Shown piece by piece: positions 22,698 through 34,941 of a stretch of DNA of 64,000 nt (its first letter is position 1; each line of letters begins with the position of its first letter). The position numbers were made by a program, and so were the translations under genes. Source of the DNA: Kingdonia uniflora (Eukaryota; Streptophyta; Magnoliopsida; Ranunculales; Circaeasteraceae); the NCBI GenBank assembly GCA_014058105.1, contig JACGCM010000310.1, positions 992,001 to 1,056,000 of the forward strand, written 5' to 3'. A model generated the notes under the pieces. It saw only the letters and a program-made list of their open reading frames with translations, was not told the origin of the DNA and did not search any database.

Positions 22698-22712
22698 ATT
22701 ACCCTCCCTCAG
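22698..22712 (-). other. polypurine tract of element II
   Basis: Minus strand CTGAGGGAGGGTAAT lies directly before the 3' LTR start TGCAGG. Confidence 0.75.
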
Positions 22713-23588
22713 GTCTTGCTCGCATGGAGGGAGATCTGAGGTAGTTCTGGCCTCATGTGGAGTTAATCGTTTTATGGAGAGCGTGACAGACTATCTAGCA
22801 CTGTCTCGGGAGGGGGGCTGAATATTAAATTAATGGAAAAATGTGCGGTGTGACTGCTGGCATAGTGGGTAACGTGGTGAATGATGTGCCTGGTCCCGGT
22901 GAAGTTTTCAAGAAAACTGCCTTTTCACTTGACCCTCTCTTCCACTATAAAAGGACAGACAGTTATATGCTTGAAGCTTCTCCTCTGGTTTGAAAAAAAA
23001 ATTCATTGGAAGAACGGAACTGTTACATTTGGGTTAGAGCTAGAAATATTTGGTACTGTGTATTTTTGTATTGGGATTCTCAGGTTAGTTTTCCCTTTTA
23101 ACTTGTATCATTTGTCGTAGTTTAATTTCTTTGATATGCTTTGGAATCATGTGAAATCCCCGAGCTAAATGGGGAGTGTGCCACTTAACGGTGGTAATTC
23201 GAAAAGTTGTGGTGAACGTGGCTCCAGGACGAATCGTGTCATTCGCCACAGAGTCGCATCAACTTTCAGCGGCCACGCCAAGAGGTAGCCTGGCTATATG
23301 GCCGTACCAGGGGGTGGCCTGGCTATAGGGTACCCTAGTAAGTTAGGTGGCCATTATGCCCTTTGATCCCTAAGGGTTAAGCCTGACGTTTGCACCTGGC
23401 TCGTGCAGGGACATATGAGTGCTGAGTACGGATCGGTAGATAGATACGAGGGAAGGAATAGAGAAAAGGCGAGCTGAAATATAGTCGTTTATGAGGGTGA
23501 GTCAACGATGGAAGGCTCAACGGCTGGGCCATCGTGTGTCGTGCCCGTGGGGTGAGTAGGCGGTCATGACCACAAGGAAGGAACTTCG

Positions 23589-25807
23589 GTGCCTCGTGAC
23601 TTGAGGGTAGAATCACAGGCGGACTTCGTAGTTCTTGGGAGAGTACTTGGAGATCTGGCCCACGAAGACATTATTAGCGGTCGTGAGAAGGGAGTTTCTG
23701 AGTCGTTTTGGCCTTTTCCAAGCGAGTGGAGGTTGCCTGGTATGCTGGCTGATTACGAGAGTCCAGGGATCATGCTAGAGTTTCTTGACGTTGTTAAGGA
23801 GTGGGAGAAAACTCGAGGCGTTAGTAAGTGGATATGGCCAAATTGCCAAACATTAGCATCCAACCAATGCATCATTTACGTCGGGTAATTTGATGCGGGG
23901 CTGAGGTTTCCCTTGGATGATTTAACAAAAAATGTTTGAATTCGTTAGGGCGCGCCCCGGAGCAAATGAATGGTAACTTTATCGGGTGATGACAGGATGT
24001 TGGCTGATTAATCAGTCGGTGACGTAAGTTGTAGGGACATAATGGTCACCTACAAGACGGGACGCTGTCCACGTCAATGGGATAATGTTACAGAGGGAAC
24101 GGAGGCAGAACGTGATGGGGATGAGATGCAAGAAGAGCCGGCGTCTCCTCGTGTTACACGCTCACGAGCGCGAACGGGGCGAGAGGGGCGACAAACTCGG
24201 ACTTTGGCCAAGGCAAAAAAGGTCATAGGTAAGGCAACCCTGGGTAAGGAGGGTGATGCAGGCCCAAGGTGTCAGAGAGTCATGTGTCCTTGTACGCCTG
24301 AGTGGAGGCACTTGTATTGTATAGCTCGTAAATGAGGCAAGCTAAAGATTTTTAAGTTGCCGACGAGTGGGAATTATTGGTGTCGACATCAAATTCTGGT
24401 GAAGGGGGATTTTGATTATGACAATGGGCCTAACCGTCGTTTACATCATAACGTGTTTAATACTAATTGTATGTTCCTTCGTATAATTTGTAAAAGTTGT
24501 GTGCGAGTGGCTGTTATTCATTGACTAAATGATTGCTCTTTATTTTACAGTTGTGACGTTAGCAAGGATATCTAATAAGTCATCTCATTTGCGTGTGCTC
24601 AGACATTAAAATAAAGAAAACCAAGTGTTGACCAACATCCTCGATGGGAAGTTTGACTCTGACAAATATTGGTCAGCAATCAAGTATAACGAGCCTCGTA
24701 TCCGTCCCGCGAGCAATACTTATTATGTGGAAAGTCTGCATAGTTATAAGTCTGTGAAAAGCGCTGGAATGAAGCCGGGGTTCTTAAGTGTGAGGGGAAA
24801 GGATGTGTCTGGCTCAAATGTTTTCGCGCCTCTTGTCGCTGGGCAGAGTACTGGGCTGCAGGGGGTCAGTAGCCATACGGAGGATGCCCCAATTGCAAAG
24901 CGGCAGAGGCCAGTAACAGTCAGTCCTTTGGACAATGAACCGGGACATCTGTAAGGCAAGGAAAAAGAGTCATTGTCTCATTCCTGCGTCGAGGAAGGGA
25001 CCCATTTGGTAAGAAGCGACAAACTCTTCGGGAGTACTTTGCCAGAAGGGGAAGTGCAGAGTACTCCCTATATGGAAAAGGAAAAGAAACGTCTTACTGA
25101 GGCGCTGGACGATCCTCGGGTTTGTCGTGCAGCGGTCATGGGCGTTGTCCAGGTAAGTTATTGCTTTATTAGTTATATGTCTATTTTCGTCAGACTTACG
25201 ATTAATAAATCATTTTGTTTATTTCCTGCAGGGTACCCTTACGCTCGAGGCCTCGTTTCTCCAGGCCGATACACTCGCCAACCGTAATGCCGAGCTAGAA
25301 TTATGGCTGGAAGAAATAAAGTCAGCGCAGAAGGAGCTTGTAACGGAGGCTCTTCATCGTGAGCTAGCGGAGCACGTTACGAGCAGGACCGCTGGGCTCG
25401 AAGAACAATTGAAAGTGTTGACTGACGTGAAGCTTGCAGTCGATGGCGACCTGGAGGTGACCCATGGACGGCTACAGACTCTGTCGCTGGAGAAGGAAAC
25501 AAGCGAGCAGGGCTTTCGTGAGGAGTTGGCAGGGGTGAAGCAAGTAACGGACGCTTTGTAGGATCATGTTGGTGAGCTGGTATTGGGCAATGCTCGTTTG
25601 GAAGAGGAGTTTCGTTTATGTACGAAGTGGTGGGTGGATACGTTGGCTCCACCGTTGCTAGTATTGCGTTAAACGCAAGACGTACCGGAGTTACGTCATC
25701 TAGGATATTCCGGACGTCGAGGTCCTCTGCCTACCGAGGGCAAGATGGATATTACCCCTAAAGAGGAGGCGCAACTTGCGCAGGTGGAGGGGGCGGCCCC
25801 TGCCTAA
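23589..25807 (+). pseudogene. antisense gene of Tat element II (coiled-coil protein)
   Basis: Plus-strand gene opposite to the element's pol. The clearest part is an exon 24625-25152 and an exon 25232-25807, joined by a 79-bp intron with GTAAGT donor and TTTCCTGCAG acceptor in phase 0. The second exon encodes a long helical, Glu/Leu-rich segment (NAELELWLEEIKSAQKEL..., EEQLKVLTDVKLAVDGDLEV) likely to form a coiled coil, ending GKMDITPKEEAQLAQVEG. In-frame stops at 24952, 25559 and 25670 break it. Upstream frames at 23589-23888 and 24042-24335 (with ASPRVTRSRARTGREGRQ) may be earlier exons. Such products in Tat elements have no proven function. Confidence 0.6.
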
Positions 25808-26311
25808 CTACTCGCTTTGTACTGCTTGTCCGGAATGAGACGAGAAAGACTTTATATTTTTTACTTGAAATTTTGGGTATGTAAACTTATAAAACTCGTG
25901 GAGCCTGTGTAACACTTTATTGCTAAACTAGCTTTCTGCTTGATATATTTATGTTGACGTATTTTTAGTTTGCACACTTTATCCTGTTAACGATGACCTT
26001 GGGGTGTTCTTGCTATGATGACCTCATATTGGTCACGCAGTGAGGGATTAATGTAGGCGAAACGTCATGTATGTTATTAATGCGAATTATGAGTTCCAAG
26101 GGGCAGTGAGTGGGGCCATTTGGGGGGATGTGTGCAACGCAATTAATGAGGGGGATGGCTCTTGGATTTCCCCATAAAAGTTAATGAGGCTTGTATAAGT
26201 ATAGACTTATGGGAGAGAGATGCCATTGCGCCTTAGCAAACCTGTGGGAGGAGCCCTTTTATTTTATCATTGGAGCTGGGGATCGGAAGTCCAGACATCT
26301 AGGGGTAAAAG

Positions 26312-26632
26312 ATGCAGACGCGGTCGAAGGCCAGGTATGAAGCACGGGTAAGCATATGGGTGGAGTTTTATAGTAAGTTCTACTTTGGTAATCGTAGGCT
26401 TACTGGGAAGCCATTAGATCAAACCTATATCGAGCCGTCAACCCTCCCCGTAGCCGAGAGGAAGATGCAGGAAAAGCGGTGGTTCTGGTACCTTATTCTG
26501 CGGGATCAAGTGCTGAATTGTTTAAGCCGTGAAATTGTGTTGCGCGTGATGGTTGAGGAGGACGTCAAAATGGCTAGTTGCGAAGGGCTGGGCTATGGAA
26601 AATGGGAGAGGTCGTGTCCCTGTTGTTCCTGA
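26312..26632 (+). CDS. short antisense ORF of Tat element II (106 aa)
   Basis: Starts MQTRSKARYEARVSIWVEF and continues with YFGNRRLTGKPLD and a Lys/Arg/Leu-rich helix (ERKMQEKRWFWYLILRDQVL). It resembles, weakly, the short antisense ORFs of element I in length, position and the pattern KF-FG-R-L. Not a known domain. Confidence 0.35.
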   Translation: MQTRSKARYEARVSIWVEFYSKFYFGNRRLTGKPLDQTYIEPSTLPVAERKMQEKRWFWYLILRDQVLNCLSREIVLRVMVEEDVKMASCEGLGYGKWERSCPCCS

Positions 26633-26919
26633 TAAATTTTCTCTGAATAAAGTCTTTTTCTACTATGTTTAGTCTTGTCTACCAATAAACTTGCTAGAAA
26701 GTTATATGGATTTTATTATTGGTGGTTCTGAAATTAAATCCGGCGACTAGTAATATTTGCCGTAGTCATTATGTTTATTAATTAGCAACCTCATTTTAAA
26801 TAGTTTGTTAAAACTAGGCGCGAAATATCCGACAACTTTTTAAGAAGTCCTCATAGAACTGGATTATGCTGGTCGTTTATGCGATCAGGCCGCAGAGATT
26901 AGGCGTGATGGGCTCAATA

Positions 26920-28925
26920 ATTTTCATATTCTGTGAGGGCGGCCTAATTAAGAGAAAACTTGAGGCGACCTACTTCAAGGTTTTCCTAGTTATGTTATTT
27001 TATATTATGCGAGGGTGATCTACTTCAAGGATACCTCGGCTTTCGTACTCTGCGAGGACGACCTATGTTAAGGATTCCCCCTGTTACATAATTTCGTTTT
27101 CACGTCCAAAAATGACTTTCAAAACATGCGAGGGAGGTCTACATCAAGGACACCTCGACTTCGAGCTTTGCGAGGATGGCCTATGTTAAGGACGCCCCCA
27201 GTTAAATGATTTTTTTTTTGTCAAAAATGACTTTCGTATTTTGCGAGGGCGGCCTACTTCAAGGGCACATCGACTGTTGTACTTTATGTGGACGGCCTAC
27301 GTAAAGGACGTCCTCAGTTACGTAATTTTGTTTCTACATCAAAAAGCGATGTTTATAATTTGCGAGGGTAGCCTACATCAAGGACACCACGACTTTCGTG
27401 TTCTGCGAGGACGACCTGCGTCAAGGACGCCCCCAGTTACGTAATTTCACTTTTACATCAGAAAGCGACTTTCATATTTTGCGTGGGCAGCCTACATCAA
27501 GGACCCCACGACTTTCGTGCTCTGCGAGGATGGCCTACGCCAAGGATGCTCCAGTTACGTAATTTCGATTTCACGTCAGAAAACAACTTTCATATTTTGC
27601 GAAGACGGCCAACATCAAGGACCCCTCGACTTTCGTGCTTAGCAAGGACGGCCTACGTCAAGGACGCCCCCAGTTAAATGATTTTGATTTTACGTCAAAA
27701 ATGACTTTTATATTTTGTGAGGGCGGCCTACTTCAAGGACACCTCAACTTTCGTACTTTTGCGAGGACAGCCAACGTCAAGGACGTTCTCGGTTACGTAA
27801 TTTTATTTCCACGTTAAAAAGTGATTTTCATATTTTTTCGAGGGTAGCCTACATCAAAGACACCTCGACTTTCATGCTTTGCGAGGATGGCTACATCAAG
27901 GACACCCTCGGTTATGTAATTTCATTTTTACTTCAAAAAGCGATGTTTATATTTTATGAGGGTGGCCTACATCAAGGACACCTCGACTTTCGTGCTCTGC
28001 GAGGATGGCATACGTCAAGGTCGCCCCCAGTTAAGTAATTTCATTTTCACGTCAGAAAGCAACTTTCATATTATGCGTGGGCGGCCTACATCCAGGACCC
28101 CTCAACTTTAGTGCTCTGCAAGGACGGCTTACGTCAAGGACGCCCTAGTTACGTAATTTCATTTTCACGTTTGAAAACGACTTTCATATTTTGCGAGGGC
28201 GGCCTACATCAAGGACCCCTCGACTTTTGTGCTTTACAAAGACGGCCTACGTCAAGGACACCCCCAGTTAAGTGATTTCGTTTTTACATCAAAAAATGAC
28301 TTTTATATTTTGCGAGGGTGGCCTACTTCAAGGACACCTCGACTTTCGTACTTTTGCGAGGACAGCCTACGTCAATGACGTCCTCAGTTACGTAATTTTT
28401 TTCTGCGTCAAAAAGCAAATTTCATATTTTGCGAGGGTGGCTTACATCAAGGACACCTCGACTTTCATGCTCTCCGAGGATGGCCTATGTCAAGGACGCC
28501 CCCACTTATGTAATTTCATTTTCACATCAAAAAACGACTTTCATATTTTGCGAGGGCGACCTACATCAAGGACCCCTCGACTTTTGTTCTTTGCAAGGAT
28601 GACCTACGTCAAGGACACCCCCAGTTAAGTGGTATAGTTTTTACATCAAAAAATGTCTTTTGCGTTTTGAGAGGGCGGCCTACTTCAAGCATGCCTCGAC
28701 TTTCGTACTTTGCGAGGATGGCCTACGTCAAGGGCACCTCAGTTTTCATGCTTTGCAAGGACGACTTGTGTCAAGGACACTCCCAGTTAAGTGATTTCGT
28801 TTTACTTCAAAAAACAATTTTTATATTTTACGAGGGTGGTCTAAATCAAGGGCACCTCAACTTTCATGCTCTGCGGAGATAACTTATGTCAAGGACGCCT
28901 CCAGTTACGTAATTTCATTTTATAA
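26920..28925. repeat. tandem array, about 17 units of 118-120 bp
   Basis: Each period starts near TTTTGCGAGGGCGGCCTAC and holds two unequal subunits with the same core GCGAGGRCGGCCTACRTCAAGGAC: one about 43 bp ending TCGACTTTCGTGCTCT, one about 75 bp running GCCCCCAGTTACGTAATTTC, then an A/T-rich spacer. Units begin near 26930, 27005, 27122, 27240, 27360, 27480, 27598, 27716, 27835, 27955, 28073, 28191, 28310, 28430, 28548, 28670 and 28828; the first and last are irregular. The array lies between integrase and the antisense gene, the variable 3' region of Tat elements known to spawn satellites. Confidence 0.92.
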
Positions 28926-29150
28926 AACAATTTTTATCTCGTTGAAGACGAGTGATCAGATAATTAGGATCTACTCTTGGGATTGTGATGCTGAAACTGA
29001 ACTTTTATTGAGCACGAGTGATTATGTACATGTGATGTATTTCTAATGAACCCATTTGCGGAGGTTCATGGAATTCCTGGGGGATGTGAGTTCCTCTTCA
29101 TCGCGGTTGAGTAGGTAGTATGTGTTACCATTGGCGACGCGGGATATGAG

Positions 29151-30130
29151 TTAAGAGCCTTCCCAGTTAGGCTGCAATTTTCCCTTGTTGTGATTGTGAG
29201 TTGTTGGGAAGAAAATTTTCATGATGTAGTCACCTTCACAGAACTGCCGAGGGATTACTCGTTTGTGATAGCTTATTTTCAGTGTCTCTTGATACCGTAA
29301 GATCCGGGAAGAGGCTTCCTCCCTGGTTTGATCTATGAAGTCAAGGTTCTTAGCAAGTAATCGGTTGTTGATTGCATTACCAACAATCAGGGATCTCCTC
29401 GTATTAGCGATGACTTTAGTAGGGAGTACTGCTTTGGAGCCGTAAGTGAGCATAAACGGTGTGAAGCCCGTACTTTTCTGAGGGGTCATTCGGTAGGACC
29501 ACAGAACGTGAGGCAGGTCGTCCACCTAGCTACCTTTGGCCGTGCCCAGTCGTTTACTGATTCTGTCGATAATGGTTTTGTCAGTGACCTCGACTTGTCC
29601 GTTTCCTTGGAGGTATCTGGGGCTCGAAGGGAGAATTTTTATATTATAACGGCGTATGAAATCTGTAACTTTTCTTCCCACGAATTGTGTTCCGTTGTCG
29701 GTTATCAGTACTGCGGGGACGTCGAACCGTGTGATAATTTGTTTTTATAGGAACGTAATGACCTCTTCCTCCCTAATCCGAGCGAGGGGAATTGGCTCAA
29801 CCCATTTGGTAAAATAGTCCGTTGCAACAAGTAGCCATTAGCATTTCCCGTACGCCATTGGGAGAGCCCCGACGATATCGAGTCCTTATTTTGTAAACGG
29901 CTAGGGGCTAGAAATTGTATTGAGGTCAACTACTGATGCGTAGATCAAGTCACCGTGGACTTGACATTTTTCGCATTTTTGGGCGTATGTTATGAAATCT
30001 TATCGCATTGTTGGCTTGTATGGTTCTTGGGTAAGAGTACGGTCAGCCATGGAACGACCCGCTATATGGGCGCCACAGACACCATCATGAAATTCTGTGA
30101 TAACTGTATTGATTTTCTCTCCAATGATGC
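29151..30130 (-). pseudogene. integrase of Tat element II
   Basis: Decayed integrase. Visible in pieces: a zinc-finger-like KCEKCQVHGD, the core with VATDYFTKWVE and LITDNGTQFVG carrying catalytic Asp residues, then a conserved C-terminal block DDLPHVLWSYRMTPQKSTGF and MLTYGSKAVLP, and a tail with KGKLQPNWEG. Frameshifts separate the blocks. The enzyme would insert the cDNA; this copy is inactive. Confidence 0.85.
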
Positions 30131-30379
30131 ATGTGAGGTACAGAGCATATAGGCTTGTTCATGAGAGTTTGCCATTAACCATCGTATATTTGCAGGCTCT
30201 GTGTGGATGCTTTTGGCTGCTGATCGGTCATTAAGAAGGATGTGGTGTTCCTCGAGGAAGTCAAGGAGATGTTGGCGCCAGTTAGGGGGAACGAGTAGGT
30301 CAGTTTGCATGGTTGGTATTGTGTTTAAGGTAATGCCCGGTTTATCAAGGATATTGATCTGGATGATGTGGAGGTTGCC

Positions 30380-31330
30380 GCCGATGATTCCTGCTAGGTA
30401 CGCAAGGGCGTCCGAGTGTCTATTTTCACCACGGTGGATTTATTCGTGGTTGACCATGCAAAACTTGTTTAGTCGTTGTTTTAAGATTTCCATGTTGCCG
30501 ACCATCATGCCGTTGGCCTGAAACATCCCGCTATGCTGGTAAAGTTGGAGAGTTCTTCCATGCCCAGGGCCAACGTTGTTTCTACTCTACATAACAATTC
30601 CTCGTATTCAGCCTCGTTGTTACTGAGGGGGAAATTGACCCGTATGGCTTTCTCGATTTTCTCATGTGTTGGAGTAACTAACACTATGCCAAGACCAGAG
30701 CCATCAGTGTTGACGGATCCATCGCTGTATAGCCGTCATCCCTTGGTATACGCTGGCTTGTCTATATCAATATGGGTGTCAAGGTCATCCTCCTCGTCGT
30801 TATGCCAGTTGTCATCCTCAATGGGGAGGTCTGTGAGAAGATTGGCCACTGCCTGTCCTTTGTTTGAGACTCGTGGTTCATATCGGATGTCAAACTCACC
30901 TAGTATAATTTTCCCATTTTGCGATTCGGCGTGTTTATCTTTCTTTGCAAAAATCTCTCGTAGTGGTTGGGTGGTGATGACCTTGATTTTGTGTGCCTGG
31001 AAATATGGTCGTAGTTTCTGTGAGGCATATACCAGAGCGAGGGCATGTTTCTCCATAGTGGAGTACCGTAGTTCTACTCCCGAAAGGGTTTTACTGACAA
31101 AATGTACTGGCTTTTATGTTGTGTGTTGTACGCACGTGGACCGTGCTGATGGATTCATTTGTATTGCCAAGGTAAAAACCCAATAACTCATGCTCGATTG
31201 GGGCACTGAGAATGGGCGGAGTGGCTAAGTAATGCAGTATGTTTTGAAAGGTTGTCTCGCATTCATCGTTCCATTGGTATTTTTTGTTTTCCCGAATGCA
31301 TTGAAATAACGGGCGACATTTGTAGGGAGC
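30380..31330 (-). pseudogene. RNase H and second archaeal-like RNase H of Tat element II
   Basis: First domain (to 30736): MEKHALALVYASQKLRPYF, VITTQPLREIFAKK, ILGEFDIRYEPR, the RT-linked RNase H. Second domain (about 30730-30380): LYSDGSVNTDGSGLGIVLVT and NNEAEYEELL, typical of the extra RNase H that Tat elements acquired. Stops interrupt the second. Confidence 0.8.
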
Positions 31331-31372
31331 TTTATAAATGAAACGTCCTAGAGCTGCAATTTTTCCAACGAG

Positions 31373-32120
31373 GGCTTATACTTGGTTTAACGTCCGTGGT
31401 GATGGCATACATGCGAGAGCACAGATTTGATCAGGATCGGCCTCAATTCCACGTTGGGTGACGAGGTGTCCGAGGAACTTACCCGAGGAAACCCTGAAGA
31501 TGCATTTCTCCGGGTTAAGACGCATCTTATAATACCGTACCTTTGTGAAGACTGTCTCGAGGTTGTTATGGTGTTCGCTTCTCAGTCTTCTTTTGACTAG
31601 CATGGCATCGATATAGACCTCTACTGTTTTGCCCAACTGTTCTTTAAACATGGTGGCTACGAGACGCTGGTAAGTGGATCTTGCATTTTTCAGGCCGAAG
31701 GGCATGACAGTGTAGCACTATAGGTTCTGTTCGGTGGTGAAGGATGTGTATTCCAAATCTTCTACTGCTAATGGTATTTGGTTGTATCCTGAGTAGCCAT
31801 CCATGAATGACAACTACTTGTGGCCGGCCGTGGAATCGACTAGTTTGGCAATGAGGGGCATATGATAACTATCTTTTGGGAAGTGTTGGTTGAGGTCAGT
31901 AAAATTGATGTACACTTGGGTTTTCCCATTCTTCTTTGGTGCCGCGACCACTTTTTGCTACCCAGCGTGGGCAGTCAACGGGTCGTATAAACCCTGCGTG
32001 CAATAACTTTTGGATCTCGTCGTTGATAGCCCCGCGTAGCCGTGGTGCTGTTCAGAGAGGTTTCTGCTTGATGGGGCTGCCTTTTCATGAACATGTAAAT
32101 GATGACAGGCCAACGCGGGA
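31373..32120 (-). pseudogene. reverse transcriptase of Tat element II
   Basis: Contains GFIRPVDCPRWVA, then a broken palm, then MPFGLKNARSTYQRLVATMF and EVYIDAMLVK, where the YIDD catalytic box is YIDA, followed by YYKMRLNPEKCIFRVSSGKF. Loss of the second catalytic Asp plus frameshifts means no polymerase activity. Confidence 0.88.
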
Positions 32121-32648
32121 TCTATTTCTGGCATTTCGTCAAAGGACCATGTGAAGATATCTTTTAACTGCCGAAGGAGTATGATGAGGTTCGCTTGCCG
32201 TCACCTATCAAGAAGGAACCAATATATGTTATTCTCGTGGGGTAATCGATGTCAATCGGAACGACTGGCTCCACATGGGGTGGGGTCCATGATTTACTGA
32301 ACATACTTATAATGGCATCGTTCTGGCCATGAGGAACGGGGGACGAGTCCACCGCCATGGGCTCGTACCCTGTTCGTAGCTAGTCTTCTTGCTCGATATG
32401 TTTTCCTTTCATTTTTATATCCTCTTGGGTGATTAAATTTTGTAGTGAGTTGGCGTAGCAGACACGGGCTGCAACCTGACAGCCTCGTATCTGGTATGGG
32501 CCAAACTTTATTGGGAAGCGTATTTCCTGGTGGTAGGATGAGGGATGGCCTTCATGGCGTGAATCTAATCTCGTCCTTGAATTCCATTGTAGTGCACTGT
32601 AGGATTGTTGATGATGATGAAATTTGTAGGTACTACGACCGGGCCTGC

Positions 32649-33038
32649 CTATACCTGAGTGACGAGCTCTCCCATTGCGCGTTCAGTAGAACTGTTAAAA
32701 CCAGAAATCTCTATTTTACATAGTGAAAGGCAGTTTTGCATGTTCATGTTGTAAAGGGCATCATAGTAAAGGATGTTAGCGCCACTACCGGAGTCGACCA
32801 ACATTCTTTTGACGAGGACGCCGCCTACGACAATCCAAATAACGAGGGCATCGTCGTGAGGGTGAGAAAATGCGCCAAGGTCGTGATCAGTGAAGTAGAT
32901 CGCTTGTTCTGGCAGATGGTGAGTGGCTACTTCAATGCCGTGAGCGGTTCGCTGGTTCTCGGTTAGGCGGTAACATTGCCGCGCTGAATTGGAGACTGAA
33001 TGCCTCAAAAGTGCTTGGTTGAGGTCACCCAATATCAT
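32649..33038 (-). pseudogene. aspartic protease of Tat element II
   Basis: 129-aa frame. ITFTDHDLGA-like stretch (AIYFTDHDLGAFSHPHDDAL) precedes the retropepsin active site MLVDSGSGANILYYDAL and a later ISGFN block. The D-S-G triad fits the family. The sequence between 32120 and 32649 links to RT without a recognised domain. Confidence 0.8.
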
Positions 33039-33549
33039 CTCACATATTGCTAAATGTTATGGTACCCATATGTTTGCTTCTTGTTGGTCGAAGGTTGGGT
33101 GAGACGTTCTCTCAGCAGGTGGGATTGGCCTTTTGAGGTAACGTGTATAGCGGCCGAGGCGAAACCAAGTTTCGGTCATATTGATGAAATCGTAACATTC
33201 ATCTATTTTATATGGTCATGTATTTTGTGATGCACGCAGTAAGGGAGACCAGGTCAGTCAAGCATGTTGCGAGGTCTTCTGTATTCGGGGTCATCCCTGA
33301 CAGTGAGAAGTAGGTCCGCTCGTGAAATTTTCAGGCCGCTGGGAGGGTAACGTTCCCATCGAGTGGTTCTCTGTCATCCGTCTCTGGGTATTTCTCATGG
33401 GTCGCGGTCTGTATGACATTTGTTCCTACTATCGTTTAGATCTTTGTGGTGATCCCATGAGTGTTTGGGTGCCTCGGAAAGTACTATCGACATAGGTGCG
33501 GATGTGGTTCTCAGGAGGGCGGCAGTTTGCGAGGCAGAGGCACGGTTGT

Positions 33550-34896
33550 CCGCTTCTACGTTTTAATATTTACGGACCTTCTTATACAGGTGTTCAAAAG
33601 TTTGGGCCATTTTCTATACAGGGCCTTGCGCAGCTTAGAGCTGGGGAGACAAGCGCCCATGAAGGTGAGGCAGGCTGTTGACGCATCAACCCGTTCTATG
33701 AGGACGAGCTTACTTTTGAATCTTGATAGGAAAGAGTCGGTGGTTTCGCCAATTTGTTGTTTTAGGGAGAATAGCTCCGCTAATTGATTATTTGACTGCT
33801 GGTTATGGAGATACTTCTCAATAAATGCCAACAAGAGCTGTTCGAACGTGGATATAGAATGGGCTTGAGACTCTGAAACCAGACAGGGGCTCCGTCGGAC
33901 AGGGTCGAGGGGAATAGATGGCACATGTGTTCATCTGTCTGATACTGTAAGTCGATGCTATACTGGAACTTGGATAGGTGATGTCCAGGATCCTGGCAGC
34001 CGGTGAAGGCCTCTATTTTTAGTCCAAAGTAACTTTGGCCTGGCACGTAGCTCCGTATGGTCGCGGTGAAAGGTGTATACTGGATCCTGCGGAGTATCTC
34101 TTTTGTTAACCGCCTAGCTGGGTTTGTGCCTTGTATTGTCCGGATAAGTGCCTCTGCGGACTGTGTTGTTAGCGATTTCTAGTCGTGGGTTCCTGCGACC
34201 CCTCTAGGAATGGCTTCTTTGGTTGATGGCTCATCAAAATGGTTCTCCTAATTGGGGGCATAGGTTGTTTTTGACAAGAGTATTCCTAGGTATCGGTCGT
34301 AGAACCTCACATTATACGCGTAGTTTCGGTCGTATTGGGGGTGATTGTCGTGGCCGTGGGGGTAGGAGGGGTCATCCAGACTATAAGGGGGGTGCCATGG
34401 TGATTATTTTTCACGGTCGTCGCCATAGCGGGAACCGTAATCCATATTGGGAGTTGGTACTCGATGATCGTGGAACTGGGGAGCATACCGACAGGGAGGG
34501 TGTGGGTTGTAATGGTTAAGCTGGTAAGTCGGCTGGTGCTGTGGGGGGGCCTGTGCCATGGTGAATCGCAGGGTACAGAGGCATAGCGGGTCCTCGAGGT
34601 GGTGCATGGGGTTGGTGAACTGGCGTTACCGAGGTCCTAATTGTAGGGTTAAGATTTGCATTATCCCTAGGAGTTGGTTCATGTGGGGTGGACTCGCTTA
34701 CAGACGCGGAGGCCACCGGTCCGCCTTGTTGCATTTGAGTATTAGCGATGAGGGTCTCACGTAGAGTGTTGTTGGCGAGTTGGAGTTGTTATATTTGGTC
34801 GTTTCTTGTGGACATCTGCTCCTGAAGCTGCGTCAGCGCTGCTCTCATCTCGGCGATGGCTTTTTCTTGGGACTGATTGTGGGTAGAAACGACCAT
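33550..34896 (-). pseudogene. gag of Tat element II
   Basis: From ATG 34896-34894 (MVVSTHNQSQEKAIAEM, coiled coil) through a Pro/Gln-rich linker (VHQPHAPPRGPAMPL) to the gag core: GLKIEAFTGCQDPGHHLSKF, FPSTLSDGAPVWFQSL, SISTFEQLLLAFIEKYL and ETTDSFLSRFKSKL. These are the hallmark blocks of Ty3/gypsy gag. Several frameshifts and stops. Confidence 0.82.
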
Positions 34897-34925
34897 CGTT
34901 GCTCGGAAGATACTTTGGTGGGGAA

Positions 34926-34941
34926 CGCAGACGGTGCCAAT
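34926..34941 (-). other. primer-binding site of element II
   Basis: Minus strand ATTGGCACCGTCTGCG directly after the 5' LTR. Elements III and IV have TTGGCACCGTC and TTGGCGCCGTC at the same place. TGGCGCCGT is complementary to the plant tRNA-Asp 3' end; here it differs by one base. Confidence 0.65.

Noticed and set aside
27241..28882. Series of plus-strand ORFs (e.g. with GRPTSR and AYVKD repeats) across the tandem array
   Set aside because: They follow the repeat unit in changing frames and are cut at irregular units; a by-product of stop-poor repeated DNA, not a repeat protein.
26920..28925. CRISPR-like array
   Set aside because: No unique spacers: the whole 118-bp unit repeats, and the setting is a plant LTR element.
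30533..31186. 217-aa plus-strand ORF
   Set aside because: It is the shadow of the RNase H domains encoded on the opposite strand.
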